From positions 124,001 through 188,000 of the forward strand of contig JAVBNX010000006.1 in the NCBI GenBank assembly GCA_031551275.1: a stretch of DNA of 64,000 nt, written 5' to 3'. Position 1 is the first letter of the stretch. Every line of letters begins with the position of its first letter. The position numbers and the translations under genes are program-made. The notes below the pieces were generated by a model. The model had not been told where the DNA came from, did not search any database, and worked only from the letters and a program-made list of their open reading frames with translations. This DNA comes from JAVBMJ01 sp031551275. Lineage in GTDB: Bacteria; Bacteroidota; Bacteroidia; Bacteroidales; Rikenellaceae. Shown in pieces: positions 24,231 to 34,824 of this stretch.

Positions 24231-24704
24231 ATGAAGAAAGCGATTGTATTGGCGGCGGTAGCCGTTGCTATGTGCCTGACGGCGAACGCTCAAGTTGACA
24301 AGAACGCCATCGGTCTGCGTCTCGGGGGCGGTAGCTTCTCCGGCGCAGAGATCTCCTACCAACTGGGGTTGAGCGCGAAGAACAGGCTGGAACTCGATCT
24401 GGGATTCGGCGGCAACAAGAATTACAACGTGATCGGCGTGGCCGGTATCTACCAATGGGTATGGCCCATCGGCGGCGACGGCTTCAACTGGTACGCAGGT
24501 CCGGGCGCTGCCTTGTCGATGAACAGCGGCAAGGACGACCACGACAACTTCTTCGGCCTGGGCATCGGCGGCCAGATCGGCATCGCCTACAAGTTCAACA
24601 TTCCCTTGCAGTTGAGCATCGACACCCGTCCCATGTTCGACTTTTTGGCCGACAGCGACGGCTTCGGCTGGGGGCTGGCCCTGGGCGTCCGCTACTGCTG
24701 GTAA
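24231..24704 (+). CDS. Small outer-membrane-type beta-barrel protein, function unknown
   Basis: The 157-residue protein starts at MKKAIVLAAVAVAMC; a TTG two codons earlier is not needed. After a signal peptide ending at NAQ (residue 19) the sequence alternates short strands and Gly/Asn turns (LRLGGGSFSGAEISYQLGL, GLGIGGQIGIAYKF, WGLALGVRYCW). It ends in an aromatic pair, as eight-stranded OmpA/OmpW-like barrels do. It has its own promoter and terminator. No specific role can be named. Confidence 0.8.
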   Translation: MKKAIVLAAVAVAMCLTANAQVDKNAIGLRLGGGSFSGAEISYQLGLSAKNRLELDLGFGGNKNYNVIGVAGIYQWVWPIGGDGFNWYAGPGAALSMNSGKDDHDNFFGLGIGGQIGIAYKFNIPLQLSIDTRPMFDFLADSDGFGWGLALGVRYCW

Positions 24705-24721
24705 GATCCTGTGTTACAAAC

Positions 24722-24753
24722 AAAATCCCCGCGAGAACATCGCGGGGATTTTT
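24722..24753. terminator. Bidirectional intrinsic terminator between the barrel gene and htpG
   Basis: A perfect 12-bp stem AAAATCCCCGCG / CGCGGGGATTTT with a 7-nt loop has A-rich and T-rich flanks. It sits between convergent genes, so it can serve both strands. Confidence 0.87.
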
Positions 24754-24802
24754 GTTTGCGGGGGCACCGGGGAAGACGGGGCTGCCCGCCGGGAATCCCG
24801 GC

Positions 24803-26881
24803 TTACTCCCGGGGCTTCTCCTGGGTGTTGAGCAGGTCGACACTGCGGCGAATAAAATTCGTCAGGCTCTCGCCGCTAAGCATGCCGTTGGAAAGCAAAG
24901 CTAAGTCGACCAGTTGCTTGACCAGGGCGTTCCCGGCCCCAACCTCGCGGAAGCGGGCGGAGCGTTCGTTGCGGAGTTTTTCGACTTTTGCCCTCAATTC
25001 GTCCTGCTGGGTGCGCTCCTCGGGGGAGAGGTCGGCCTCCTTCTTGTTGCGCAACACCTCGTCCAACAGGTGCTCCTCGTTGACGGCCGCGTCGACTTTC
25101 TTGTTGATGCTCTTGAGCTTGTCGCCGTAGGCCTGCTCGGCCTGCTCGAGGACATCGACCACCAGGGGGTGGTTGCCGTTGACGGCCACCGTGAAGCTGT
25201 CGGGCATGTTGGCGTAGAAGCTGGCCATGCCCCCGCCGCCGCCCTGGGCCATCTCCTTCATGCGGCGAGAAAACTCGTTCTGCACGATCATCACGGGGGG
25301 CTGCGAAGGCTCCATCGCCTCGAACACCAGGTCGTAATGCACCTTCTGGTCGGCGGGAAGCTGCGATTCGAAGACGGGACGCAGCTCGTCCTGCTGCAAG
25401 GTGGTCAGTGAAAGGGCTTTGTCCGTCTCTTTGCGGATCAGCTTGTCCAACAAATCGGCGTCGACGCGGGCGAAGCGCACCTTGTCGTTCTTGTGCTCGA
25501 ACCAGTTGATAAAGTGGCTGTCCAACTGGCCGTCCATGACCAGCACGTCGTAGCCTCTCTCGATGGCCGCCTCCACGAAGCTATGCTGGCGCACGGGGTC
25601 GGTGGTGTAGAGGTAGATCAGGTCGTTGTTCTTATCGGTCTGGTTGGCTTCGACCACGGACCTGTAATCGGCCAGGGTGAAGTACTTGCCCGCCGTGTTT
25701 TTCAGCAACACGAAATCGGCGGCCTTCTCCGAGAACTTTTCGTCGGTCACGATGCCGTACTGGATAAAGATCTTCAGGTCGTCCCACTTCGATTCGAACT
25801 CCTCCCGCTGGTTGGTAAAGATCTCCATCAAGCGGTCGGCGACCTTGCGTGTGATGTAGCTCGAGATCTTTTTGACGTTCGAATCGCTCTGCAAATAGCT
25901 GCGCGAGACGTTCAGCGGAATATCCGGCGAGTCGATCACCCCGTGCAGCATGGTCAAAAATTCGGGGACGATGCCCTCGACCGAGTCGGTCACGAAGACC
26001 TGGTTGGAGTAGAGCTGGATGCGGTCCTTCCTGAGTTCGAAGTTGTTGCGGATGCGGGGAAAATAGAGGATCCCCGTCAGATTGAACGGATAGTCGATGT
26101 TCAGATGGATGTTGAACAAAGGCTGTTCGCTGCCCGCGTAGAGTTTTTGATAAAATGCGTCGTACTCCTCGGGCTTGATCTCGGTGGGCTTGCGGGTCCA
26201 CAACGGATTGGTGTCGTTAATGATCATCTCCTCGTCGGTCTCCACCATCTTGCCCTCCTTCCACTCCTTCTTCTTGCCGAAGGCGATGGGGATGGGCAAA
26301 AAGCGGCAATACTTGTCCAGCATCTGGGCAATCCGCGACGCGTCGGCGAACTCGTGGTTCTCCTTGCTCAGGTGCAACACGATGTCGGTACCGCGGGCGC
26401 GCTCCCTCTTGCTCTCGCCCAGCTCGTACTCAGGGTTGCCCTCGCAGCTCCACTCCACAGTTTTGGAATCCTCGGCGCAGGAGCGGGTAAGGATCTCGAC
26501 CCTGTCCGCGACCATGAACGACGAGTAGAATCCCAGACCGAAATGGCCGATGATCGACTGGTTCTTGTACTTCTCCATGAACTCCTCGGCCCCGGAGAAG
26601 GCGATCTGGTTGATGTACTTATCGACCTCCTCGATGCTCATGCCAACGCCGCTGTCCGAGATGGTCAGCGTGTGCTTGGCCTCATCGACGCTGATGCGGA
26701 TGGTCAGGTCGCCCAACTCGCCCTTGAACTGGCCCACCGAGGCCAATGTCTGGAGTTTGCGTGTGGCGTCGACGGCGTTCGAGACCAATTCGCGCAGGAA
26801 GATCTCGTGGTCGGAATAGAGGAATTTCTTGATGATGGGGAAGATGTTTTCGGTCGTTACGCCGATGTTTCCTTTTTTCAT
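24803..26881 (-). CDS. htpG: Molecular chaperone HtpG (Hsp90)
   Basis: The 692-residue chaperone has the GHKL ATPase domain at the N-terminus (LVSNAVDATRKLQ, DSGVGMSIEEVDKYINQIA, GHFGLGFYSSFMVADRV), a middle domain and a C-terminal dimerisation region. The length is normal for Bacteroidetes. It lacks the eukaryotic MEEVD tail, as expected. No TAnnTTTG element is clear upstream, which may mean a different or heat-responsive promoter. It is divergent from the sialate esterase gene over a 154-nt spacer. Confidence 0.97.
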   Translation of the reverse strand: MKKGNIGVTTENIFPIIKKFLYSDHEIFLRELVSNAVDATRKLQTLASVGQFKGELGDLTIRISVDEAKHTLTISDSGVGMSIEEVDKYINQIAFSGAEEFMEKYKNQSIIGHFGLGFYSSFMVADRVEILTRSCAEDSKTVEWSCEGNPEYELGESKRERARGTDIVLHLSKENHEFADASRIAQMLDKYCRFLPIPIAFGKKKEWKEGKMVETDEEMIINDTNPLWTRKPTEIKPEEYDAFYQKLYAGSEQPLFNIHLNIDYPFNLTGILYFPRIRNNFELRKDRIQLYSNQVFVTDSVEGIVPEFLTMLHGVIDSPDIPLNVSRSYLQSDSNVKKISSYITRKVADRLMEIFTNQREEFESKWDDLKIFIQYGIVTDEKFSEKAADFVLLKNTAGKYFTLADYRSVVEANQTDKNNDLIYLYTTDPVRQHSFVEAAIERGYDVLVMDGQLDSHFINWFEHKNDKVRFARVDADLLDKLIRKETDKALSLTTLQQDELRPVFESQLPADQKVHYDLVFEAMEPSQPPVMIVQNEFSRRMKEMAQGGGGGMASFYANMPDSFTVAVNGNHPLVVDVLEQAEQAYGDKLKSINKKVDAAVNEEHLLDEVLRNKKEADLSPEERTQQDELRAKVEKLRNERSARFREVGAGNALVKQLVDLALLSNGMLSGESLTNFIRRSVDLLNTQEKPRE

Positions 26882-27006
26882 GGCTCTATCTGAATTTTTG
26901 ATTTATTCTCTTCTCTGTTTGTTTTCAAACCCCGTGCCATGGCAAAAGAGGTGACAAATTGGCATTTTTTGTAACAAAATGCAGCGCGGGATATGACAAA
27001 AAGTTC

Positions 27007-27014
27007 TAACTTTG
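27007..27014 (+). promoter_or_regulatory. -7 promoter element of the sialate esterase gene (TAACTTTG)
   Basis: TAnnTTTG match, 21 nt before the ATG at 27036. A TTG within this motif opens the longer reading frame and is not the start. Confidence 0.7.
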
Positions 27015-27035
27015 CATAACATCATTTCAACCGGC

Positions 27036-28481
27036 ATGAAAAAATACTCTGTTTTGCTCCTGGCCTGCCTGCTTGCGGCATCGGTCCAGGCTAAATTGCG
27101 CCTCCCTGCCTTGGTGGGCGACAACATGGTCTTGCAGCGCGACGCGACGGTCAACCTCTGGGGTTGGGCCGAGCCCGACAGCAAGGTCGCGGTCAAACTC
27201 TCCTGGGACCGGGCGATCCCCGTGGTCACGGCCGACAAGTCGGGGGCCTGGATGGTCAAAGTAAACACTCCCGGCGCAGGGGGACCCCACACGGTAACGA
27301 TCGCCGAAACGGCTTCCGACCGTTCTAAAAACGACAACGTTACCCTCAAGAACATCGCCATCGGCGAGGTGTGGATCTGCACGGGTCAATCCAACATGGA
27401 GATGCCCGTCAAGGGATTCAGCGGCCAGCCGATCGACGGGGCGATGGACGTCATCCTCAACTCCGGGCAATACAAAGAGCTGATCCGGCACATCAACGTG
27501 GGCCGCGTATTGAGCCAGACGCCCCTGGATGACGTGAAAGGCGAGTGGCTGTGCGCCTCGGCCTCCACGACGGGCGATTTCGGCGCGGCGGCCTACTTCT
27601 TCGCGGTCAACCTGGTCGAGGAGCTGGGCGTGCCGGTCGGGCTTATCCGCTCCTCGTGGGGCGGCTCGGGCATCGAGGCTTGGATGAACCTCGACGCGAT
27701 GCAAAAGGTGGACCATTTCCCCATCGAAGGGTACAGCCAATCCAACAAGCACGAGCACCACGCGATCGGCAACATCTACTACGGAATGGTCGCCCCGCTA
27801 TTCAACTACGTGGCCAAGGGCTTCCTCTGGTACCAGGGCGAGAGCAACATTTCGCGCTACCAGTACTACGCGCAGCAGATGCAACAGATGGTCGAACTCT
27901 GGCGCACCCAATGGAGCGACGGGGCGCAGATGCCTTTCTACTACGTGCAGATCGCGCCCTACACCTACGACCCGGGCGCAAGGCCGATGATGCCCTTCCT
28001 GATGGAGGCGCAACAGAAGGCCCTGGCCCTGATCCCCAACTCAGGCATGATCTCCACCTCCGACCTCGGCAACGAGTTCTGCATCCACCCGCCCCAAAAG
28101 AAAGACGTGGGGCTCAGGCTGGCCCTGCTGGCCCTGAAAGGGACTTACGGCGTGAAGCTGCCCTCCTATTTCGAAACTCCCAAATACAAGGAGTTCAGCG
28201 TCAAGGACGGCAAGGTAACGGTAACCTTCGACTGCGCCGGCGCGTTTACCCCCTACCCCGAGATTACAGGCTTCGAGGTGGCCGGGGCGGACAAGGTGTT
28301 CCACCCCGCCCAGGCCAAGGTCGTGCCCTACAAACCCATCGTGGAGCTGACCTGCGAGCAGGTCAAAGAACCCGTCGCGGTAAGGTACTGCTTCAAGGAC
28401 TACCTCCCCTGCAACCTCAAGAACGTGGTCGGCATCGGGGCCTATCCCTTCAGGACGGACGACTGGCCGCTGGAGAAATAG
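27036..28481 (+). CDS. Sialate O-acetylesterase-like SGNH hydrolase
   Basis: The 481-residue secreted esterase (signal peptide 1-19, ending VQA) belongs to the SASA/DUF303 group, which removes O-acetyl groups from sialic acids or other sugars. The nucleophile serine is in GQSNMEM (about residue 118). WYQGESN (about 265) and the histidine in CIHPPQKKDVG (about 349) complete the visible site. The residue two before that His, often Asp or Asn, is Cys here. It probably helps expose mucin sialic acid or acetylated plant glycans. It is a single gene with its own promoter and a large hairpin downstream. Confidence 0.88.
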   Translation: MKKYSVLLLACLLAASVQAKLRLPALVGDNMVLQRDATVNLWGWAEPDSKVAVKLSWDRAIPVVTADKSGAWMVKVNTPGAGGPHTVTIAETASDRSKNDNVTLKNIAIGEVWICTGQSNMEMPVKGFSGQPIDGAMDVILNSGQYKELIRHINVGRVLSQTPLDDVKGEWLCASASTTGDFGAAAYFFAVNLVEELGVPVGLIRSSWGGSGIEAWMNLDAMQKVDHFPIEGYSQSNKHEHHAIGNIYYGMVAPLFNYVAKGFLWYQGESNISRYQYYAQQMQQMVELWRTQWSDGAQMPFYYVQIAPYTYDPGARPMMPFLMEAQQKALALIPNSGMISTSDLGNEFCIHPPQKKDVGLRLALLALKGTYGVKLPSYFETPKYKEFSVKDGKVTVTFDCAGAFTPYPEITGFEVAGADKVFHPAQAKVVPYKPIVELTCEQVKEPVAVRYCFKDYLPCNLKNVVGIGAYPFRTDDWPLEK

Positions 28482-28491
28482 CAGCAAGTAA

Positions 28492-28556
28492 CGCGAACAA
28501 GAACGAAAGAGCCGCAACGGTATTACCCGATTGCGGCTCTTTCGTTCTTGTTCGCG
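28492..28556. terminator. 26-bp perfect hairpin between convergent genes
   Basis: Arms 28492-28517 and 28531-28556 are exact reverse complements, with a 13-nt loop that can pair three more bases (CGG/CCG). The hairpin fills the spacer between the esterase stop and the stop of the convergent gene. There is no T-run, so it is an unusual terminator. Confidence 0.7.
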
Positions 28557-29402
28557 CTACTCAATCTCCCTTACAAATCGGCTGCTGATCCACCCTAACT
28601 TGTAACTATCTGGCAAGGTGGTTTGATCGTAATAGATCGATTCGGATATTTCACTTTCGGGATGCAAGGCGACAAACCACCAGATCCGGCCGGTCGAATC
28701 AACCGTCTCGGATAAAGCATATCCTACCGAGCCTGATTTTATTTTACCCAGAGAGTTCCCCTTGTGTAGTTCGCCGCAATACCCGACCTCCGTAGCATCG
28801 TCAACAACGGGGGAAAAACGAATATTGTACCGGTCGTTCAAAACCTCGAATTGTATGGCTTTATGAAAATAATGATCCGGATATTTTTCCACACCGTTGT
28901 TAAGATATTGCATTTGGCTTATCAGGGTAATTTCCGGCATGGTGGCACTATGATCCACATTATAAACTCTGTTTACCCCGATATACTCGCAACAACACCC
29001 GCTATCCTTAATGTATAATTGGTCGACTTTCCCGTCTTTTAAAATGACTTTCGTGATTTTCTGATGCCCGGTAAAGATTGCCGCAAAACGCGTACCCGTG
29101 TTAATAAAGACAATAAGGTACTCGCGTTCGCTGGCTATAAACCCGTTGAAAAGGACATCATCCAAACCATCGCCATTAAAGTCTGCAATATGCAGGCAAT
29201 CTTCCAGATAAGATAAGTTGTTTTGCCTGTAAAAAGCAAGCTCGTCGGGAAGATCTTCAATAAATTCCCTCTTCAATTCCGGGTTCTTCCTCTCAATGCT
29301 TACCCAATCAAACTCATTGTTCAACGGAAAAAACAGTTCTGCCTGGCAAAACCCGCTCAGGCCACAAAAGAGAGAAGCGATTGTTATTAAGGAAAATCGC
29401 AT
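28557..29402 (-). CDS. Secreted protein with FG-GAP-like repeat and SH3-like tail, unknown function
   Basis: The 281-residue protein has a signal peptide (1-21, ending FCQA). A calcium-type FG-GAP/VCBS-like motif DFNGDGLDDVLFNG lies near residues 74-87, with DGKVDQLYIKDSGCCC further on. A C-terminal segment (GNSLGKIKSGSVGYALSET) recalls SH3-like domains. The gene is visibly AT-richer than the genes around it. It follows the barrel gene by 15 nt and probably shares its transcript. No function is recognised. Confidence 0.72.
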   Translation of the reverse strand: MRFSLITIASLFCGLSGFCQAELFFPLNNEFDWVSIERKNPELKREFIEDLPDELAFYRQNNLSYLEDCLHIADFNGDGLDDVLFNGFIASEREYLIVFINTGTRFAAIFTGHQKITKVILKDGKVDQLYIKDSGCCCEYIGVNRVYNVDHSATMPEITLISQMQYLNNGVEKYPDHYFHKAIQFEVLNDRYNIRFSPVVDDATEVGYCGELHKGNSLGKIKSGSVGYALSETVDSTGRIWWFVALHPESEISESIYYDQTTLPDSYKLGWISSRFVREIE

Positions 29403-29417
29403 AACGAGGATAAGCCT

Positions 29418-30443
29418 TTACTTGCTACTGCACGACTTGCGGTTCAAATTGATCTTAAAGGTAATCAACTGCTGCCAGTTCCAGACCCGCCCGTCGTAAA
29501 TATGCACCGTCGACAACTTCAAGTTGATGGCCGGGGTGCGCACGGCGTTCCAGTAAACCTCCACCCGGTCGAACCATTTGGCCTGGTAAAAAGGGTTGTT
29601 CCAGTACAGGTCGGAGCCGTAGGTAGGGTAATAGGGCATCAGGTTGTCGCCCTTGTAGAAAGTATTGTAGATCCCGAACCGGTGCTTTTCCAGGCGGGTT
29701 TCGATCTGGTAGCCGCCCGCTCTGGCATACTGGCCCACATTCTCGCGGTCGTTTTGGAAGGACTGCAACCAACTGCCCTGCACGACCAGCGAGTCGAGCC
29801 ACATCCGCTTGGAGAGGTCCAAACCCGCGAGGGGCTGCACCCACACGTTGTCGACCACGCCGGGATCGACCTCGCTGCCCGCCCGGTGGTGCATCAGGTA
29901 GTTGAATCCCAGGTAAAAGACGCCCATATTGAGCTTACCCGATCCGAAAAGAGTAAATTTCTCGCGCCGGTCGCCGTCGCTCTTGCTGTTCCAGTCGCAG
30001 CCGATCTCTAAAAAATTCCTGTCCCGGACGAGTTGGAACAACGCCCCGCTGACGTAGGGACGCAAAAAGAGTATCTCCTCGTCGAAGAAAGTTTCGGTGT
30101 AGAGGCCCATGATCCGGTTGTGCGGGAAGACCCCGGCGTGGACCCTGAACAGGGGCGAATTGTAGCGGTAATAGGCCAGCATCATGGCCGGTTCCTCGAA
30201 GCAGGGTGCACCGAAATGCAAGGGCACGCTGCCGCCCAGCATGACCGAGTGGCCGTGTCCCCACCCCAGCCCGACCTCGGGCATCAGGTTGAGGCCGAAG
30301 ATGGTCTTGGAGCGGCTCAACTCGCTGTCGAACTCTCGGTTATCGAAGCGGGTATCGAGGTGCAGGTTCCATTCGAAGCGCTGTGCGTATGCGCCGGACA
30401 GGGCAAAGCACAGCAATAATAGCAGAAGCGGGCGTTTGAGCAT
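29418..30443 (-). CDS. Outer membrane beta-barrel protein of unknown function
   Basis: The 341-residue protein has a signal peptide (1-21, ending AYA). A strand-rich sequence with many aromatic and Gly residues follows (MPEVGLGWGHGHSVMLGGSV, FYLGFNYLMHHRAG, LMPYYPTYGSDLYWNNPF). It resembles a porin-like barrel, but I know no family for it. Its promoter lies directly after the hppA terminator. A small AT-rich gene follows 15 nt downstream. Confidence 0.78.
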   Translation of the reverse strand: MLKRPLLLLLLCFALSGAYAQRFEWNLHLDTRFDNREFDSELSRSKTIFGLNLMPEVGLGWGHGHSVMLGGSVPLHFGAPCFEEPAMMLAYYRYNSPLFRVHAGVFPHNRIMGLYTETFFDEEILFLRPYVSGALFQLVRDRNFLEIGCDWNSKSDGDRREKFTLFGSGKLNMGVFYLGFNYLMHHRAGSEVDPGVVDNVWVQPLAGLDLSKRMWLDSLVVQGSWLQSFQNDRENVGQYARAGGYQIETRLEKHRFGIYNTFYKGDNLMPYYPTYGSDLYWNNPFYQAKWFDRVEVYWNAVRTPAINLKLSTVHIYDGRVWNWQQLITFKINLNRKSCSSK

Positions 30444-30463
30444 GAGTAGTTTCGCGGGGTATG

Positions 30464-30471
30464 CAAATATA
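30464..30471 (-). promoter_or_regulatory. -7 promoter element (TATATTTG) for the barrel gene
   Basis: TAnnTTTG match on the minus strand, 20 nt before the ATG at 30443. It directly abuts the T-run of the hppA terminator. Confidence 0.7.
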
Positions 30472-30472
30472 C

Positions 30473-30507
30473 AAAAAAAACGGGATAATATTCCGCATAT
30501 TATCCCG
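30473..30507 (-). terminator. Intrinsic terminator of hppA
   Basis: On the minus strand a 10-bp perfect stem (CGGGATAATA / TATTATCCCG, 7-nt loop, 30481-30507) is followed by eight T. Confidence 0.88.
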
Positions 30508-30529
30508 CTTTAAAAAAATCGCGAAGTTT

Positions 30530-32749
<2,220 letters not shown>

Positions 32750-32786
32750 AAAAATCAATTTTAAGTTGGTTTGTTGAATACGAACG

Positions 32787-32794
32787 CAAATTTA
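32787..32794 (-). promoter_or_regulatory. -7 promoter element of hppA (TAAATTTG)
   Basis: TAnnTTTG match on the minus strand, 37 nt before the hppA ATG. It is divergent from the promoter at 32817. Confidence 0.68.
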
Positions 32795-32816
32795 GTTTTT
32801 TTTGGTTAAAATCGGC

Positions 32817-32824
32817 TACTTTTG
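32817..32824 (+). promoter_or_regulatory. -7 promoter element of the SpoU methyltransferase gene (TACTTTTG)
   Basis: TAnnTTTG match, 33 nt before the ATG at 32858. The apparent TTG start at 32822 lies inside this motif. Confidence 0.65.
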
Positions 32825-32857
32825 CGCTGTAATCTACCCTACATAACCACTATTTCG

Positions 32858-33391
32858 ATGAAAAAGACCGCCAACGCAGAGTTGGGCAGGCCCACGGCGG
32901 AGCAATTCGCCGGGGCGGAAAAGATCCCCCTGACCGTGGTGCTGGACAACATCCGCAGCCTGAACAACGTGGGATCGGTGTTCCGGACCTGCGACGCGTT
33001 CGCCGTGGAAAGGCTCGTGCTTTGCGGGATCACGGCCGCCCCGCCCTCCAAAGAGATCCACAAAACGGCCCTGGGCGCGGAGATGACCGTCCGGTGGGAA
33101 TACGAGCAGGACACAACCGAAGCCTTGCTCAAACTAAAAAAGGAAGGTTACGTGGTTTGCGCGCTCGAGCAGGCGTCCGGATCGGTCGACCTGGCGGGAT
33201 TCGTTCCCGAAAAGGGCGTGAAGTACGCCCTGGTGGCGGGCAACGAGGTGGACGGCGTGGGGCAACAGGCGATCGACCTGTGCGATATGGCCCTGGAAAT
33301 CCCCCAGTTGGGCACAAAACACTCGTTGAATGTGGCCGTCGCAACGGGCGTGGCGATATGGAGTTTCTTTTCCAACTATATAAGGTCATGA
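32858..33391 (+). CDS. SpoU/TrmH-family RNA 2'-O-methyltransferase
   Basis: The 177-residue SPOUT enzyme carries the three family motifs: NNVGSVFRTCDAF (motif 1), VAGNEVDGVGQQ (motif 2) and EIPQLGTKHSLNVAVATGV (motif 3). It methylates a ribose 2'-hydroxyl using AdoMet; whether the target is tRNA or rRNA is unclear. It lacks an N-terminal RNA-binding extension. It overlaps the pentapeptide gene by ATGA. Confidence 0.9.
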   Translation: MKKTANAELGRPTAEQFAGAEKIPLTVVLDNIRSLNNVGSVFRTCDAFAVERLVLCGITAAPPSKEIHKTALGAEMTVRWEYEQDTTEALLKLKKEGYVVCALEQASGSVDLAGFVPEKGVKYALVAGNEVDGVGQQAIDLCDMALEIPQLGTKHSLNVAVATGVAIWSFFSNYIRS

Positions 33392-33942
33392 ATTTCGTGG
33401 AGGGAGAGTTATTCGAGCGGACCGGCCCGCTCGCCGAAGGGGAATACCTCGGATGCACGTTCAAAGGGTGCAACCTGCGGGAGGCCGACCTGGGAAACAT
33501 CCAGTTGGCGGAGTGCGTCTTCGAGGAGTGCGACCTGAGCCTGGCCAAGGTCGAAAACACGGCGTTCAGGGATGTGAAATTCGTAAAATGCAAGGTCATC
33601 GGCGTGCACTTCGACCGGTGCAACGCGCTGGGCGTAAGCCTCGCGTTTGAAGATTGCGTGCTGGACCTGTGTTCGTTCTACGGCCTGAAGATGCCCGGCA
33701 GCCGCTTCCATCGGTGCCATATGCACGACGCGGACCTGGGCGGGTGCGACCTCTCGCGCTCCGCGATCACCGGGTGCGACCTCTCGGGCGTGATCTTCGA
33801 GGGGACCAACCTCGAACGGGCGGACCTGCGGGAGTCCTACAACATTTCGCTGAATCCCGAGGCCAACCGGATCAAAAAAGCGAAGTTTTCGCTCCACGCC
33901 CTGCCGGGGCTCCTGCAAAAGTACGGGATCGAGGTGGAATAA
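33388..33942 (+). CDS. Pentapeptide repeat protein
   Basis: The 184-residue protein is built of five-residue repeats with A/C-D-L/F pattern (CTFKGCNLREADLGNIQLAE, HDADLGGCDLSRSAITGCDL), forming a right-handed square beta-helix. Several such proteins mimic DNA and protect gyrase (Qnr, MfpA), but most have unknown roles, and no evidence favours gyrase here. The start is the ATG overlapping the methyltransferase stop. An in-frame ATG ten codons upstream (33358) is possible. Confidence 0.88.
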   Translation: MNFVEGELFERTGPLAEGEYLGCTFKGCNLREADLGNIQLAECVFEECDLSLAKVENTAFRDVKFVKCKVIGVHFDRCNALGVSLAFEDCVLDLCSFYGLKMPGSRFHRCHMHDADLGGCDLSRSAITGCDLSGVIFEGTNLERADLRESYNISLNPEANRIKKAKFSLHALPGLLQKYGIEVE

Positions 33943-33976
33943 TCGCCCGTAAATTTTTCGGTCTTATTTTTATAGG

Positions 33977-33984
33977 TAACTTTG
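33977..33984 (+). promoter_or_regulatory. -7 promoter element of panB (TAACTTTG)
   Basis: TAnnTTTG match, 22 nt before the panB ATG. Confidence 0.7.
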
Positions 33985-34006
33985 CCCGCATTAAACTTTC
34001 AACGCT

Positions 34007-34822
34007 ATGTCAATAGAAGGGAAAGAAAGGGTCGTAACCACATACAGGTTGCTGGAAATGAAGCAGCGCGGCGAGAAGATCGCCATGATCACCGCCTACG
34101 ATTACTCGATGGCGCGGATCGTGGACGCCACGGGGATCGACGTGATCCTGGTCGGCGACAGCGCAGCCAACGTCATGGCCGGGCACGAAACCACCGTGCC
34201 GATGACCCTCGACCACATGATCTACCACGCCCGCTCGGTCACGCGCGGGGCGAAGCGCGCCCTGGTGGTGGTCGACCTGCCCTTCGGCACTTACCAGGGC
34301 GACTCCTTGGAGGCCCTCAAGTCGGCCATCCGGATCATGAAGGAGACCGAAGCCGACGCCATCAAGATGGAGGGCGGCTCCGAGGTGATCGAGTCCGTGC
34401 AGCGCATCCTGAGCGCGGGCATCCCCGTGATGGGGCACTTAGGGCTGACCCCCCAGTCGATCCACAAGTACGGCACCTACGCCGTGAGGGCCAAGGAGAA
34501 AGAAGAGGCCGACAAGCTGGTCGCCGACGCACACCTGCTCGAGGAGGCCGGATGCTTCGGCATCGTGCTGGAGAAGATCCCCGCCACGCTGGGCAAGCGC
34601 GTGGCCGAAGAGGTCAAGATCCCCATGATCGGCATCGGGGCCGGCAACGGCGTGGACGGGCAGGTGCTGGTCATCCACGACATGCTGGGCATCACCCAGG
34701 CGTTCTCGCCGCGTTTCCTGCGCCGCTACGCCGACCTGAGCCACATCATTACCAACGCGGTAGGCGACTACGTCTCGGACGTGAAGAGCCAGAATTTTCC
34801 CAACGAAAACGAACAATATTAG
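34007..34822 (+). CDS. panB: 3-methyl-2-oxobutanoate hydroxymethyltransferase
   Basis: The 271-residue TIM-barrel enzyme adds a hydroxymethyl group from methylene-THF to ketoisovalerate, the first committed step to pantothenate and CoA. Motifs are MITAYDYSMARIVDATGID, LVGDSAANVMAGHETTVPMT, KMEGGSEV and MGHLGLTPQS. No other pan gene is near, so it is a single-gene unit. A structured 121-bp repeat follows the stop. Confidence 0.97.
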   Translation: MSIEGKERVVTTYRLLEMKQRGEKIAMITAYDYSMARIVDATGIDVILVGDSAANVMAGHETTVPMTLDHMIYHARSVTRGAKRALVVVDLPFGTYQGDSLEALKSAIRIMKETEADAIKMEGGSEVIESVQRILSAGIPVMGHLGLTPQSIHKYGTYAVRAKEKEEADKLVADAHLLEEAGCFGIVLEKIPATLGKRVAEEVKIPMIGIGAGNGVDGQVLVIHDMLGITQAFSPRFLRRYADLSHIITNAVGDYVSDVKSQNFPNENEQY

Positions 34823-34824
34823 GG

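Noticed and set aside
19274..28556. Inverted repeats at 19274-19312 and 28492-28556 as invertible promoter switches
   Set aside because: The arms are only 7 and 13 nt apart, too close to flip a promoter, and no invertase gene is present.
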